The translations under genes were made by a program, and so were the position numbers. The notes under the pieces were generated by a model, which was not told where the DNA came from, made no database searches, and saw only the letters and a program-made list of their open reading frames with translations. Of a stretch of 64,000 bases of DNA, positions 44,696 to 54,580 are shown piece by piece. This DNA is from Moraxella sp. VT-16-12 (lineage in GTDB: Bacteria > Pseudomonadota > Gammaproteobacteria > Pseudomonadales > Moraxellaceae), in assembly GCF_002224245.2 (NCBI RefSeq), contig NZ_NKHK02000006.1:1-64000 (forward strand). The letters are read 5' to 3'. How positions within the stretch are numbered: position 1 is the first letter of the stretch; each line of letters opens with the position of its first letter.

Positions 44696-47269
44696 ATGAA
44701 TTTTGAAAAATACACCACCAAATTACAAAACATCGTCAGGCAAGCCCAATCTTTGGCACTCTCCAAAGACAACACCAGCATTGGTTCGGTACATTTGTTG
44801 GCTGCCATGCTTGCTGATGCATCTGTGATGTCGCTATTACAAAACGCCAAAGCAAATTTGTCTGTACTACAAGGTGAAACCCAAGCCTTGCTTGAACGCC
44901 AAGCGATAACACCCACACCAACTGGTCAGATAAATTTAGGTGCTGATGCTGCACAAGTGCTTAATTTGACCCAAAGTTTGTCCGCCAAAGCAGGTGATGA
45001 GTTCGTGGCAAGTGAGTGGCTACTGCTTGCCTTAGCATCACAAACCGACACCAAAAAAGTCTTTGCCCAAGCAGGTGTGAGCACCGACACCTTGACCAAG
45101 CTCATTCAAACCATCAGAGGAGATAACACCGTGAACACACAAAATGCCGAAGAAACTCGTAACGCCCTAGAAAAATACACCATCAACCTAACCGACCGAG
45201 CCCGCGAGGGTAAACTTGACCCTGTGATTGGGCGAGATGATGAGATTCGCCGTACGGTACAAGTGTTATCAAGACGCACCAAAAACAACCCTGTGCTCAT
45301 CGGTGAGCCGGGGGTGGGTAAAACCGCCATTGTTGAGGGGCTGGCTCAGCGTATCATCAACGGCGAAGTGCCAGAGAGCCTAAAAAATAAAGAAGTGTTG
45401 TCGCTGGATATGGGTTCGCTCATTGCAGGGGCAAAATATCATGGTGAGTTTGAAGAGCGTCTAAAAGGCGTGCTAAACGACCTTGCCAAACAAGATGGTA
45501 ACATCATTTTGTTTATTGATGAGCTACACACCATGGTTGGAGCAGGCAAAACGTCAGGGGCGATGGACGCAGGCAATATGCTAAAACCTGCCCTAGCTCG
45601 TGGTGAGTTACGCTGTGTGGGAGCAACCACGCTTGATGAATATCGCCAATACATTGAAAAAGACCCTGCACTAGAACGCCGCTTTCAAAAGGTCTTGGTG
45701 GATGAGCCAAGCGTGGAAGACACCATCGCCATTTTGCGTGGCTTAAAAGAGCGTTATGAGCTACATCATGGTGTTAAAATCACTGACAACGCCATCATTG
45801 CTGCCGCCAAGATGAGTCATCGCTATATCACCGACCGTCAGCTGCCTGACAAAGCCATTGATTTGATTGATGAAGCAGCAAGCCGTATCAAAATGGAGCT
45901 TGACAGCAAACCTGAGAGTTTGGACAAACTTGACCGCCGTATCATTGCCCTAAAAATGCAGCTAGAAACGGTCAAAAAAGATGATGATGCAGGCAGTCTT
46001 GCCCAAGCAGGACAGCTACAAAATCAAATTGATGAGCTAAGCCGTGAGTACAATGACTTAGAAGAGATTTGGAAAAGCGAAAAAGTCTTGGTAGAAGGCA
46101 CCAAACAAGCCCAAGTGGCACTTGATAAGGCGCGTATCGCCCTAGAAAAAGCCCAACGTGAAGGGGATTTGGCAGAAGCGGCTCGTTTGCAATATGGCGT
46201 TATTCCAGAGCTACAAAAACAGCTTGCCGATGAACATCATGACGAAACCACCACGCCCAAACTCCTTAGAAATAAAGTAACCGATAACGAAATCGCCGAA
46301 GTGGTCTCAGCTGCCACAGGCATTCCTGTTGCCAAGATGATGCAAGGCGAGCGTGATAAACTGCTTACCATGGAAGACAAACTCCATGAGCGTGTGGTTG
46401 GTCAAGATGAAGCGGTGTTATCGGTTGCCAACGCCGTACGCCGTAGCCGAGCAGGACTATCCGACCCTAACAAACCAAGCGGTTCGTTCTTGTTTTTAGG
46501 TCCAACAGGTGTTGGTAAAACTGAGCTGACCAAATCGCTGGCAAATTTCTTATTTGACTCAGAAGATGCGATGGTGCGTATTGACATGAGTGAATTTATG
46601 GAAAAACACAGCGTGAGCCGTTTGGTGGGAGCACCCCCAGGCTATGTGGGCTATGAAGAAGGCGGTGTGCTTACCGAAGCGGTACGCCGTAAACCATATA
46701 GCGTGGTTCTGTTTGATGAAGTGGAAAAAGCCCACCCTGATGTCTTTAATATCTTGCTACAAGTTTTGGACGATGGGCGTTTGACAGACTCTCATGGACG
46801 TGTGGTGGATTTTAAAAACACTGTCATCATCATGACATCCAACCTTGGCAGTCATAAAATCTTTGACATGGCAGGTGATGGCTATGACAAGATAAAATCG
46901 GCGGTGATGGAGTCGGTAAACGCTCATTTTCGCCCAGAATTTATCAACCGTATTGATGAGATTGTGGTCTTTCATCCGCTTGGCAAAGAGCAAATGGCAG
47001 GTATTGCGGGCATTCAGCTTGACCGCTTAAGAGCCAGACTAAAAGAGCGTGAACTGTCCCTTGTTTTGTCAGACGAAGCAATGAGCGAGCTTGTTGGGGT
47101 GGGCTACGACCCTGTGTTTGGGGCACGCCCCTTAAAACGCGCCATCGTTCAAGAGATTGAAAATCCTTTGGCCCAAAGACTGCTTGCAGGTGAGTTTGTG
47201 GCAGGGGATACTATCTTGGTGGGGATTGATGACGGCCAGTTTATTTTTGAAAAATTAAAGCTGAACTGA
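44696..47269 (+). CDS. clpB: ATP-dependent disaggregase ClpB
   Basis: ClpB, with DnaK, dissolves protein aggregates after heat stress. 857 residues, the same as in E. coli. The N-terminal Clp repeat domain precedes AAA1 with Walker A GEPGVGKT (near 205), a coiled-coil middle domain (about 410-525: [18 protein letters not shown] onward), and AAA2 with Walker A GPTGVGKT (near 605). Walker [11 protein letters not shown] and DEVEKAHP and the pore loops [10 protein letters not shown] and GYVGYEEGG are present. No frameshift or odd residue seen. Confidence 0.97.
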   Translation: MNFEKYTTKLQNIVRQAQSLALSKDNTSIGSVHLLAAMLADASVMSLLQNAKANLSVLQGETQALLERQAITPTPTGQINLGADAAQVLNLTQSLSAKAGDEFVASEWLLLALASQTDTKKVFAQAGVSTDTLTKLIQTIRGDNTVNTQNAEETRNALEKYTINLTDRAREGKLDPVIGRDDEIRRTVQVLSRRTKNNPVLIGEPGVGKTAIVEGLAQRIINGEVPESLKNKEVLSLDMGSLIAGAKYHGEFEERLKGVLNDLAKQDGNIILFIDELHTMVGAGKTSGAMDAGNMLKPALARGELRCVGATTLDEYRQYIEKDPALERRFQKVLVDEPSVEDTIAILRGLKERYELHHGVKITDNAIIAAAKMSHRYITDRQLPDKAIDLIDEAASRIKMELDSKPESLDKLDRRIIALKMQLETVKKDDDAGSLAQAGQLQNQIDELSREYNDLEEIWKSEKVLVEGTKQAQVALDKARIALEKAQREGDLAEAARLQYGVIPELQKQLADEHHDETTTPKLLRNKVTDNEIAEVVSAATGIPVAKMMQGERDKLLTMEDKLHERVVGQDEAVLSVANAVRRSRAGLSDPNKPSGSFLFLGPTGVGKTELTKSLANFLFDSEDAMVRIDMSEFMEKHSVSRLVGAPPGYVGYEEGGVLTEAVRRKPYSVVLFDEVEKAHPDVFNILLQVLDDGRLTDSHGRVVDFKNTVIIMTSNLGSHKIFDMAGDGYDKIKSAVMESVNAHFRPEFINRIDEIVVFHPLGKEQMAGIAGIQLDRLRARLKERELSLVLSDEAMSELVGVGYDPVFGARPLKRAIVQEIENPLAQRLLAGEFVAGDTILVGIDDGQFIFEKLKLN

Positions 47270-47402
47270 TGATTTGCCTAAGAGCTGTTTACCAAAATGA
47301 GTACAAAAAGATGGTTATTTTAACGAATGCTTATTTTTCTGATAAAATACCATCTTATGATAGTCATAACACCGCCCAAAAGGGCATTTTAGGAGATGAC
47401 AG

Positions 47403-47639
47403 ATGAAAAAACTACTGACTGTATTTGCTGTAAGCACTTCTTTGCTTTTGACTGCGTGTGCCAGTCAGCCTTACCAAACCAACACTCAAACTCGCAATGC
47501 TGTACTTGGTGGAGCGGCTTTGGGGGCGGCGATTGGGGCATTGAGCCAAACTGATGATGGCGACCGCAAAGACATTGGTAAAGGTGCCGCCATTGGAGCG
47601 GTGGTTGGTGCAGGTGCAGGCTACGCCACAACTCGCTAA
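47403..47639 (+). CDS. Small glycine-zipper lipoprotein
   Basis: 78 residues. The signal peptide ends in the lipobox LTAC, and after a short linker come two glycine-zipper stretches (VLGGAALGAAIGAL and GKGAAIGAVVGAGAG). Such proteins are outer-membrane lipoproteins of the YmgG/OsmB type; function is generally unknown and often envelope-stress linked. AGGAG precedes the ATG. It has its own terminator and is convergent with mltB. Confidence 0.85.
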   Translation: MKKLLTVFAVSTSLLLTACASQPYQTNTQTRNAVLGGAALGAAIGALSQTDDGDRKDIGKGAAIGAVVGAGAGYATTR

Positions 47640-47651
47640 GTGATTTGAAAT

Positions 47652-47684
47652 AAAAAATCCCCAAGTCATTTGGGGATTTTTTTA
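47652..47684. terminator. Terminator between the glycine-zipper gene and mltB
   Basis: AAAAAATCCCCAA pairs with TTTGGGGATTTTTT, with T and A runs on either side, so it can serve both convergent genes. Confidence 0.8.
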
Positions 47685-47696
47685 TGGGTCAAATCA

Positions 47697-49064
47697 TCAC
47701 CAAATCAGCTCATTGGCAGAATTTTGGGTGATAAAGCCATCAGGAATTTTACCATTATCTGATTGCCACTGAGCAAATGCACGGCGAGTGTTTGTGCCTG
47801 CCATGCCATCAGGTGTACCAGCGTTGTAGCCTTTGGCGTTTAGGTTCTCTTGCAGGCGTCTGACCTGAGCGGAGGATAGCGGGCGTTCGTGGCGAGGCCA
47901 ATTTGAGACAATGCCACTTTGTTTGCCAATACGTTTGGCAAGCAGTGCCACACCAAGGGCGTAATTTGATGAATTATTGTACACTTTAATCACATCAAAA
48001 TTTGGCGTTAATAGTAGGGCAGGTCCTAAGATGCCAGCAGGTAGCCACAGCTCAGCAGGTGTGTTGCTGTTGGGTAACGAAGTACCATTAATAGACAACA
48101 ATCCTGCTTGTTGCCAAGCGCTTAGGGGCTGTTTTTGACCGATGAGCTGATGGTTAAAATGACTTGGTAAGCGAACTTCATAAAAAGCATCCAAACCAGC
48201 AATCCAGCCACTGCCACTTAAATAGTTAGCGGTGGAGCTTAGAGCATCAGAGATGACCCAAGGATTTTTTTGCCCATCATTGTTGCCATCTACGCCTTGG
48301 GCGAGCCATGTTGATGGGATAAACTGGGTGTGTCCCATGCCCCCTGCCCAAGAGCCTTTAAGTTGTGAGCGATTGACATCACCACGATTTATCATGTCTA
48401 GCATGGCGATAAGTTCCCCTTCGGCAAAACTACGGCGGCGACCATCATACGCAAGACTAGATAAGGCATTGACCAAATCTGTATTGCCCGTGGCTGCCCC
48501 ATAAGATGACTCCATACCCCAAATGGCGACCACAATTTCACGGGGAACGCCATATCTGCTTTCAAGACGAGATAATAAACTTGGGTATTCATCAGCTTTG
48601 GCACGCCCTGTGCTGACCCGATTGCCTGATGTGGCGGATTCGGCATATTCCCAAGGCATTTTGGCAAATTCTGCTTGCTTACCATCTAAGGAGATGACTT
48701 GTTGGTTGAGACTGGCGTTATTCATCAGAGCATAAACATCGTTAGCACGATAGCCACGAGCAATGGCACGATTGATAAAATCGCTTTTCCATTCACCAAA
48801 ACTGCCATAAAATTGTTTTGGTTCAACAATCGGAGCAGGTGCTGATACGCTGGGTGTTACCGCAGGCGTGGGGACGTTTTTGGTGGCAGGGTTGGGTGGT
48901 GTGGGCTTGGGGGCTTGGGGAGCAGGCAGTTTTGGTGGCTGAGCCACTTCAATGGGTGTGGGTTTTTTGGGAGCGGTATTGCACGCTGCCAATGCACCAA
49001 CCATGCACGCAAGCACACTTAGATAAAAAACAGGGTGTTTATAAAATTTGGGTATCATAGTCAT
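47697..49064 (-). CDS. Lytic murein transglycosylase B-family lipoprotein
   Basis: 455 residues. The N-terminus carries a lipobox (LAAC) and then a Pro/Ala/Lys-rich linker. The catalytic domain (about residues 95-360) is of the MltB/SLT_3 type, with the catalytic Glu in IWGMESSYGA and GSWAGGMGHTQFIPSTW. A C-terminal peptidoglycan-binding domain follows (AQVRRLQENLNAKGYNAGTPDGMAG). The enzyme cuts the glycan chain forming 1,6-anhydro ends. Start could be ATG 49064 or 49058; neither has a strong ribosome site. Confidence 0.9.
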   Translation of the reverse strand: MTMIPKFYKHPVFYLSVLACMVGALAACNTAPKKPTPIEVAQPPKLPAPQAPKPTPPNPATKNVPTPAVTPSVSAPAPIVEPKQFYGSFGEWKSDFINRAIARGYRANDVYALMNNASLNQQVISLDGKQAEFAKMPWEYAESATSGNRVSTGRAKADEYPSLLSRLESRYGVPREIVVAIWGMESSYGAATGNTDLVNALSSLAYDGRRRSFAEGELIAMLDMINRGDVNRSQLKGSWAGGMGHTQFIPSTWLAQGVDGNNDGQKNPWVISDALSSTANYLSGSGWIAGLDAFYEVRLPSHFNHQLIGQKQPLSAWQQAGLLSINGTSLPNSNTPAELWLPAGILGPALLLTPNFDVIKVYNNSSNYALGVALLAKRIGKQSGIVSNWPRHERPLSSAQVRRLQENLNAKGYNAGTPDGMAGTNTRRAFAQWQSDNGKIPDGFITQNSANELIW

Positions 49065-49236
49065 CACAGGGGTTAAGATTAAAAATTGAGTTTTTACTCT
49101 ATCATTAGTCGGTTAAAAAGTCTAGGGCGTGTTGAATCTTTATAATGCAACTTACAAATTGGTAATACTGTGGCAAGATGTGAGATGATTATGTGTTGGT
49201 AAATATATATTTACCATGTTAAAAATTGTCCAAAAC

Positions 49237-49262
49237 AAAAAGCCAAGATGTCTTGGCTTTTT
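49237..49262 (-). terminator. Terminator of the FadL-type porin gene
   Basis: AAAAAGCCAAGA pairs perfectly with TCTTGGCTTTTT around a two-base loop, 14 bases past the stop on the minus strand. Confidence 0.8.
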
Positions 49263-49275
49263 GGCGGTTGATTTG

Positions 49276-50688
49276 CTATTTTTTGTGGTAGGCAAGTTTA
49301 ACGCCAACAATATAGCCATCATTATCTTTAAATTGACCAGCTGTGGTGCGAGTGGGTAGCTGAGCAGTGGCATCACCAAATTTTAGGTATTTTGCCCCTG
49401 CTGACACTGACCATTCAGGCGTAAAATTATATTTTGCTCCCAAGCCCAAGCTATAATAGCCTTTAATAGGACCTAATGTGCTGATGGGGTTACCTGCACC
49501 ACTGTCATAACCAATGTTGCCTGAGACAGAGACTTTATCGCTAAGTTTTTTACCAAGCCCAATCTCGCCTGACCACTGGTCTTTGGCGTAGTCAATGATG
49601 GGTGTTTTGGCGGTCTGAGTATAAAGTGTTGGACGAATGTCAAAATCACTCCACGGCACATAACGCACTTTGGCGGTCAGAAGCATGGTGGGCGATACAC
49701 CTGTTTGAAAATCTAGGTTATAAGATTCAGGCAGGGTAACACGAAATGGCTGGGTTTGTCTTCCTGTCTGTCTAAGTGCAGGAAAAACTTCGGCGATGTC
49801 GGTTTTATGCTCAATGTCAGAGCGATAAGTCAAAGATGCTTTTAGGGCAATCTCTGGCTTGGTGTATGCCACCCCTGCGACCCAGCCTAAGGCATGGTCA
49901 GTACTTATTTTGGCATCATAGCCTGTCGCTCGGTCATAAGCTGTGCCACGCAGATGCACCTCACCATTTAGGCGTTGTAGGGCAGGACCGCCATAGATTT
50001 GGAAGTTTTTATTTTGACCAAATTTTGCTCCAAGCAGGAAAGTGGCGTTTTGGGTGCGGATTTCTACATTGGTGCCTTGACCTTTTTGTGCTTCAGCAGT
50101 GTTAGAAATTTGATTGACGGGCGCTAACTGTTTAATGGCTTCACTGGCCAGATGCTGTGCCGCAGCCTCCCCAACATCTATTCTTTGCTTATCTAGAATT
50201 TGTTGCTGTAAAATGGGTCCTAATCTTTTGCTGGCTTTTTCAAGTTCAATGTCGTTAATTGAACCATCTGGATTGACTGCAAGAGAACTTAATGCTCTTG
50301 GGATATTTTGACCATTTGTACCAGCAACTAAAGCTGAATAAGTTGCATCTGCACCTTGACTAACAAAATTACTGTTACCAAAATGCTCAACCGCCGCCCC
50401 CCAAGGCTCATCATACAGCACACCCACGCTAAATGTGTCATTGATGTCTGCTTTAACCCCAAAGCGAGCAAAATCATAGGCTTCTGCCAAATCTCCTGTA
50501 CTGCCACCATTCATGTCCGTCCCTGAGACATCGGCATCAATATAGGTATAGACCACTTCTCCATAAGTGCCATCTTGTAAAAAAGCAGTAACGTCCTGTC
50601 CTGAACGGTCAAGACCCGCCCCATAAGTCGTCATGCTCAGTCCACAAAGGGTGGCAAGTGTTAGTGTTTTATAAGAAAAATATGTCAT
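49276..50688 (-). CDS. FadL/OMPP1/TodX-family outer-membrane protein
   Basis: 470 residues with a signal peptide (ending near TTYGAG) and the N-terminal GLDRSGQDVTAFLQDG region typical of FadL, which plugs the barrel. Repeated amphipathic strands rich in aromatic residues fill the rest, and it ends with an aromatic strand (VGVKLAYHKK). FadL proteins carry hydrophobic compounds such as long-chain fatty acids across the outer membrane. M. catarrhalis OmpE is of this family and similar size, so this may be its counterpart. AGGAG precedes the ATG. Confidence 0.88.
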   Translation of the reverse strand: MTYFSYKTLTLATLCGLSMTTYGAGLDRSGQDVTAFLQDGTYGEVVYTYIDADVSGTDMNGGSTGDLAEAYDFARFGVKADINDTFSVGVLYDEPWGAAVEHFGNSNFVSQGADATYSALVAGTNGQNIPRALSSLAVNPDGSINDIELEKASKRLGPILQQQILDKQRIDVGEAAAQHLASEAIKQLAPVNQISNTAEAQKGQGTNVEIRTQNATFLLGAKFGQNKNFQIYGGPALQRLNGEVHLRGTAYDRATGYDAKISTDHALGWVAGVAYTKPEIALKASLTYRSDIEHKTDIAEVFPALRQTGRQTQPFRVTLPESYNLDFQTGVSPTMLLTAKVRYVPWSDFDIRPTLYTQTAKTPIIDYAKDQWSGEIGLGKKLSDKVSVSGNIGYDSGAGNPISTLGPIKGYYSLGLGAKYNFTPEWSVSAGAKYLKFGDATAQLPTRTTAGQFKDNDGYIVGVKLAYHKK

Positions 50689-50861
50689 TGCTAACTCCTG
50701 TTATCAGTTTTTAAGTAACATTTGTAAAATATTACGCATTTCCCAAATCAATGTGTAACAAGCGTATATTAAAACAATCGTTTTGGAAATACAAGAAAAA
50801 AAATCCAATCATCAGATGAACGGTTTTTTGTGATAAGCTTTAAATGATAATAAGAATTGGT

Positions 50862-51098
50862 TTAATAGTGGGGCGGTTTGTCAGCCAACAAATCAAACGG
50901 AGCGATACCCTCATCATGCTCTTTTTCTAAAAATTTATAAATCAGTTTTAATTGGTCTTGTAGGTCTTTTAATTCACGGTCTTGTTTGGCAATCACGTCA
51001 TTTAAGGTATCAACGGTATTTTCAAGATATGCCAGTTTGATTTGTAAATCAATCAGATGATTTGCCAAATCCGCAGTATCAAAGGCGACATTGGTCAT
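50862..51098 (-). CDS. slyX: SlyX-family protein
   Basis: 78 residues: a single coiled coil (HLIDLQIKLAYLENTVDTLND followed by QDRELKDLQDQLKLIYKFL) ending in the family PPHY motif. The function is not established. AAGGAA precedes the ATG. It is divergent from uup. Confidence 0.88.
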   Translation of the reverse strand: MTNVAFDTADLANHLIDLQIKLAYLENTVDTLNDVIAKQDRELKDLQDQLKLIYKFLEKEHDEGIAPFDLLADKPPHY

Positions 51099-51160
51099 AT
51101 TTTTCCTTTTTGCGATAAAAATTTGCTATAATTGCCCCATTTTATCACCGATTATCACAT

Positions 51161-53098
51161 ATGGCACTAATTACCCTAAAAAACATCTGCCTGAGTTTTG
51201 GCGTCTCTCCCATTCTTGACCATGTGAATTTTTCCTTAGAACAAGGCGAGCGAGTCTGTTTGATTGGACGAAATGGCGAAGGCAAATCCACACTTTTTAA
51301 GCTCATCAATGGCACACAAACTGCTGATGATGGCGAGATTTTGATTGTTGATGGCATAAAAATCGCCATGCTTGCCCAAGATGTGCCAGATGATGACGGC
51401 ACTTTGCTTGATGTGGTCATGAATGGTGATGAAAAAACAGCCAATCTATTAAGAACATATCATGAACTGTCTGAAAAATGCACCCAAGGTCAGATGAATG
51501 CTTGTGAGCAGATGGCAGGCGTGCAACATGAGATTGATGCTTTGCATGGCTGGGATTTGCAAAGAAATGCTCGCACACTCCTTGATAATATGGGCTTAAA
51601 TCCAAATGATACGTTGGCAGATTTGTCAGGGGGGCGTAAAAGACGGGTGCTGCTTGCTCGGGCATTGGTGGTCAAGCCTGATGTGCTACTGCTTGATGAA
51701 CCGACCAACCATTTGGACGTGGAGAGTATTGATTGGCTGGAAAATTATCTATTAAATCAAAATCTTACTGTATTATTCATTACCCATGACCGTAAATTTG
51801 TGGACAATCTTGCCACACGCATCATAGAGCTTGACCGTGGCAAGCTGTCAAGTTATGATGTCAGTCAAGGTATTGGTGGCTATGCTCGCTACCAAGAATT
51901 AAAAGAGTTAGAGCTAGAAAGTGAAGCCAAATCCTTTGCGGAATTTGATAAAAAACTTGCCCAAGAAGAAGTGTGGATACGCCAAGGCATTAAGGCTCGT
52001 CGCACCCGCAACGAAGGTCGTGTTCGGGCATTAAAAGCATTAAGAGAAGAACGCAAACAAAGACGAGATGTGGTGGGCAATATCTCCATCAGTCAAAACG
52101 TGGGTGAAAAATCAGGGAAAATTGTCTGCGAAGTCAATCATTTAACCTTAAAGTATGACAATAAAATTTTGGTGAAAGATTTTTCCACTTTGCTCATGCG
52201 TGGTGATAAAGTGGGTATTATTGGCAAAAACGGTGTGGGCAAAACTACCTTGATTCGCACAATTTTGGGGCTTGATGACACGGCAAAAACTGATGGTAAA
52301 ATTCGCCTTGGCACCAATTTAAACATTGCTTTTTTTGACCAATTAAAAGACCAGTTGGAGCTTGATAAATCTGTGGCCGAAAACGTCTCGCAAGGCTCTG
52401 ATTATGTGGACGTGGGCGGACGGCGAGTGCATATTTTGGGCTATTTGCAGGATTTTTTGTTTGCCCCAAACCGAGCCAGAACACCTGTAAAAGCACTATC
52501 AGGGGGCGAAAAAGCCCGAGTGCTACTTGCCAAAAATTTATTAAAACCTGCCAATGTATTGGTGCTTGATGAGCCAACCAACGACCTTGACATGGCGACT
52601 TTGGAGCTGTTGGAAGAATATGTGGTGGGTTTTGATGGAACCATTTTGTTGATTAGCCATGACCGCACTTTTATGGATAATGTGGTAACGCAAACGTGGG
52701 TGTTTGATACTGACAAAGATGGCAATGGGGTCATCAATGAATATGTGGGCGGTTATCACGACTATGTAGAACAAAGCCAAAGACAAAAGGTTGGTCAAAC
52801 TGTTGTCAAAAAAGATGAAGCAAAAGCCCCAAAAATCAACAAACCCAAAACCGACAACACCCAACCGCAAAAACGTAAATTATCATATAAAGAACAACGA
52901 GAGCTGGAAAATCTGCCCAATGAGATTCATCAGCTTGAACAAGAGCAAGCGACATTAAATGACAAGCTGGCAGATGGTTCATTGTTTGTGAGCGATTTGG
53001 CATTGGCGACAACATACAGTCAAAGGCTTGGCGAGATTGATGAGATGTTGCTTGAAAAACTAGAACGATGGGACGAGCTTGAAAGTTTGAGCAAATAA
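51161..53098 (+). CDS. uup: ABC-F ATPase Uup
   Basis: A soluble protein with two ABC ATPase domains and no membrane part. Walker A motifs are GRNGEGKST and GKNGVGKTT; signatures LSGGRKRR and LSGGEKAR; Walker B LLLDEPTNHLD and LVLDEPTNDLD. The linker between domains and the C-terminal coiled coil (LSYKEQRELENLPNEI onward) are typical of Uup, which binds DNA and affects transposon excision and ribosome function. 645 residues. slam follows after 21 bases. Confidence 0.92.
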   Translation: MALITLKNICLSFGVSPILDHVNFSLEQGERVCLIGRNGEGKSTLFKLINGTQTADDGEILIVDGIKIAMLAQDVPDDDGTLLDVVMNGDEKTANLLRTYHELSEKCTQGQMNACEQMAGVQHEIDALHGWDLQRNARTLLDNMGLNPNDTLADLSGGRKRRVLLARALVVKPDVLLLDEPTNHLDVESIDWLENYLLNQNLTVLFITHDRKFVDNLATRIIELDRGKLSSYDVSQGIGGYARYQELKELELESEAKSFAEFDKKLAQEEVWIRQGIKARRTRNEGRVRALKALREERKQRRDVVGNISISQNVGEKSGKIVCEVNHLTLKYDNKILVKDFSTLLMRGDKVGIIGKNGVGKTTLIRTILGLDDTAKTDGKIRLGTNLNIAFFDQLKDQLELDKSVAENVSQGSDYVDVGGRRVHILGYLQDFLFAPNRARTPVKALSGGEKARVLLAKNLLKPANVLVLDEPTNDLDMATLELLEEYVVGFDGTILLISHDRTFMDNVVTQTWVFDTDKDGNGVINEYVGGYHDYVEQSQRQKVGQTVVKKDEAKAPKINKPKTDNTQPQKRKLSYKEQRELENLPNEIHQLEQEQATLNDKLADGSLFVSDLALATTYSQRLGEIDEMLLEKLERWDELESLSK

Positions 53099-53119
53099 AT
53101 TTTGTGGGATGGGTGATTT

Positions 53120-54580
53120 ATGATGGAAAAACGCTTTTTATCTACGTTGTGTGTTTTGTCGTGTGGACTGAGTGTTAATACAGTCTTTGCCGATATTTAT
53201 GATAAGCAAGACGACCAACGTATCCAAGATGTGCATATTCAAAAACAGGTTGAAATGACACAACCTGTTGCCCCTGATGTGCCTAAAACATCAAGTGAGC
53301 AAGGAAAAAGCTTGTCAATATCAGCAGATGAGCTGTTAAACTACCCTGATTTGGTGGTGCGAGCGATGGCGATGGCGGTACTTCAAAACAACTTTGATGA
53401 TGTTGCTTTTTTGTTGCCTTATTATCAAAAAATCCCCAATCATTTGCGTGAAACCATGCTAGAACAATGGGCAAAAGGCATGGTTGCAGAAGCCCAAGGA
53501 GACGCAAAAACTGCTGTCCGAGCCTATCGCAGTGCTTTATCGGTCAATAATGATGCAAGTTTGTTGCGATTGCGTTTGGCGATGGCGTTGTATGCCAATA
53601 AAGAATATGATGCGTCCGAAGACCAATTTACCAAGCTACTAAGCGAAGAGATGCCACCACAAGTTGCCCAGTTGATACATCAATATTTGACCGCCATCAA
53701 ACGCCAAAATCGTGTGTCCATCAATGGTGGTATCAACTACTTGGCAGACAAAAACATCAACAATGCCCCTAAAAATAGCGATTTGGGTGGGGGTTGGACA
53801 GCCCCCAAGGCTCAGTCGGCTCATGGCATAGGCTTTAATTTTGGGGTGGATAAAAAATGGCGTCTGCCACAGGGGTTTTTTGGTCAAACACGCCTTGATA
53901 CTTATGGTAAATATTATACCAATAACAAGCCTTATAATGAGCTGACGGTGCGTGTGTTGGCAGGAGCAGGACATGAGAATGCTCGTCATAGTTTTGCTTT
54001 ATTGCCTTTTGTGGAAAAAAGCTACTATGCGGGGGGCAATGCGGATAATGACAAGCTGAAATATTTTTCCACATCCAAAGGCATATCAGCACAATGGAGC
54101 TATTGGCTAAATCCAAAATGGCAAGCCAGCGTTTATGGGGAATATGCCAAACAAGATTACACCACACGCAATCACCTGGACGGTGAAAGCAAAAGTTTGG
54201 GTGTTAGTGCGTTGTACTTAGCCAATGCCAAACGCTACTATTTTACAGGGATAGATTATCACAAAACCGACACAAAAGATGCCGATGATTCTTTTGTGCG
54301 TCAAGGTGTGCGAGCAGGCGTGGGGCAAGAGCTTGGGCTTGGATTTAGCACTCGTGTGAGCGTGAATGTGGCTCAAAAAGAGTATCAAGGTGTGGGATTT
54401 TTTGGCAAAATTCAAAAAAATAACGAATATGGGGCAAGCGTTTCTGTTTGGCACAAAAAAGTACATTATGCAGGCATTACTCCACAAATCACTTGGCAGT
54501 ATAATAAAGTGGACAGTAATTTGCCTTTGTATGAATATGACAAACACCGAATTTTTATAGAAATGAGTAAAAAGTTTTGA
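53120..54580 (+). CDS. Slam-family surface-lipoprotein assembly modifier
   Basis: 486 residues. A signal peptide (cut near VFA/DIYD) is followed by a TPR-like domain (about 80-195: EAQGDAKTAVRAYRSALSV) and then a beta-barrel of about 290 residues with many alternating strands and a C-terminal aromatic strand (IFIEMSKKF). This is the Slam (DUF560) layout: an outer-membrane protein that moves lipoproteins such as TbpB, LbpB or HpuA to the cell surface in Neisseria and Moraxella. No recognisable substrate lipoprotein lies beside it. Ends in an overlap with lpxL. Confidence 0.88.
   Translation: MMEKRFLSTLCVLSCGLSVNTVFADIYDKQDDQRIQDVHIQKQVEMTQPVAPDVPKTSSEQGKSLSISADELLNYPDLVVRAMAMAVLQNNFDDVAFLLPYYQKIPNHLRETMLEQWAKGMVAEAQGDAKTAVRAYRSALSVNNDASLLRLRLAMALYANKEYDASEDQFTKLLSEEMPPQVAQLIHQYLTAIKRQNRVSINGGINYLADKNINNAPKNSDLGGGWTAPKAQSAHGIGFNFGVDKKWRLPQGFFGQTRLDTYGKYYTNNKPYNELTVRVLAGAGHENARHSFALLPFVEKSYYAGGNADNDKLKYFSTSKGISAQWSYWLNPKWQASVYGEYAKQDYTTRNHLDGESKSLGVSALYLANAKRYYFTGIDYHKTDTKDADDSFVRQGVRAGVGQELGLGFSTRVSVNVAQKEYQGVGFFGKIQKNNEYGASVSVWHKKVHYAGITPQITWQYNKVDSNLPLYEYDKHRIFIEMSKKF

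Noticed and set aside
53835-54167. Minus-strand frames within slam
   Set aside because: Shadows opposite a clearly coding barrel protein.
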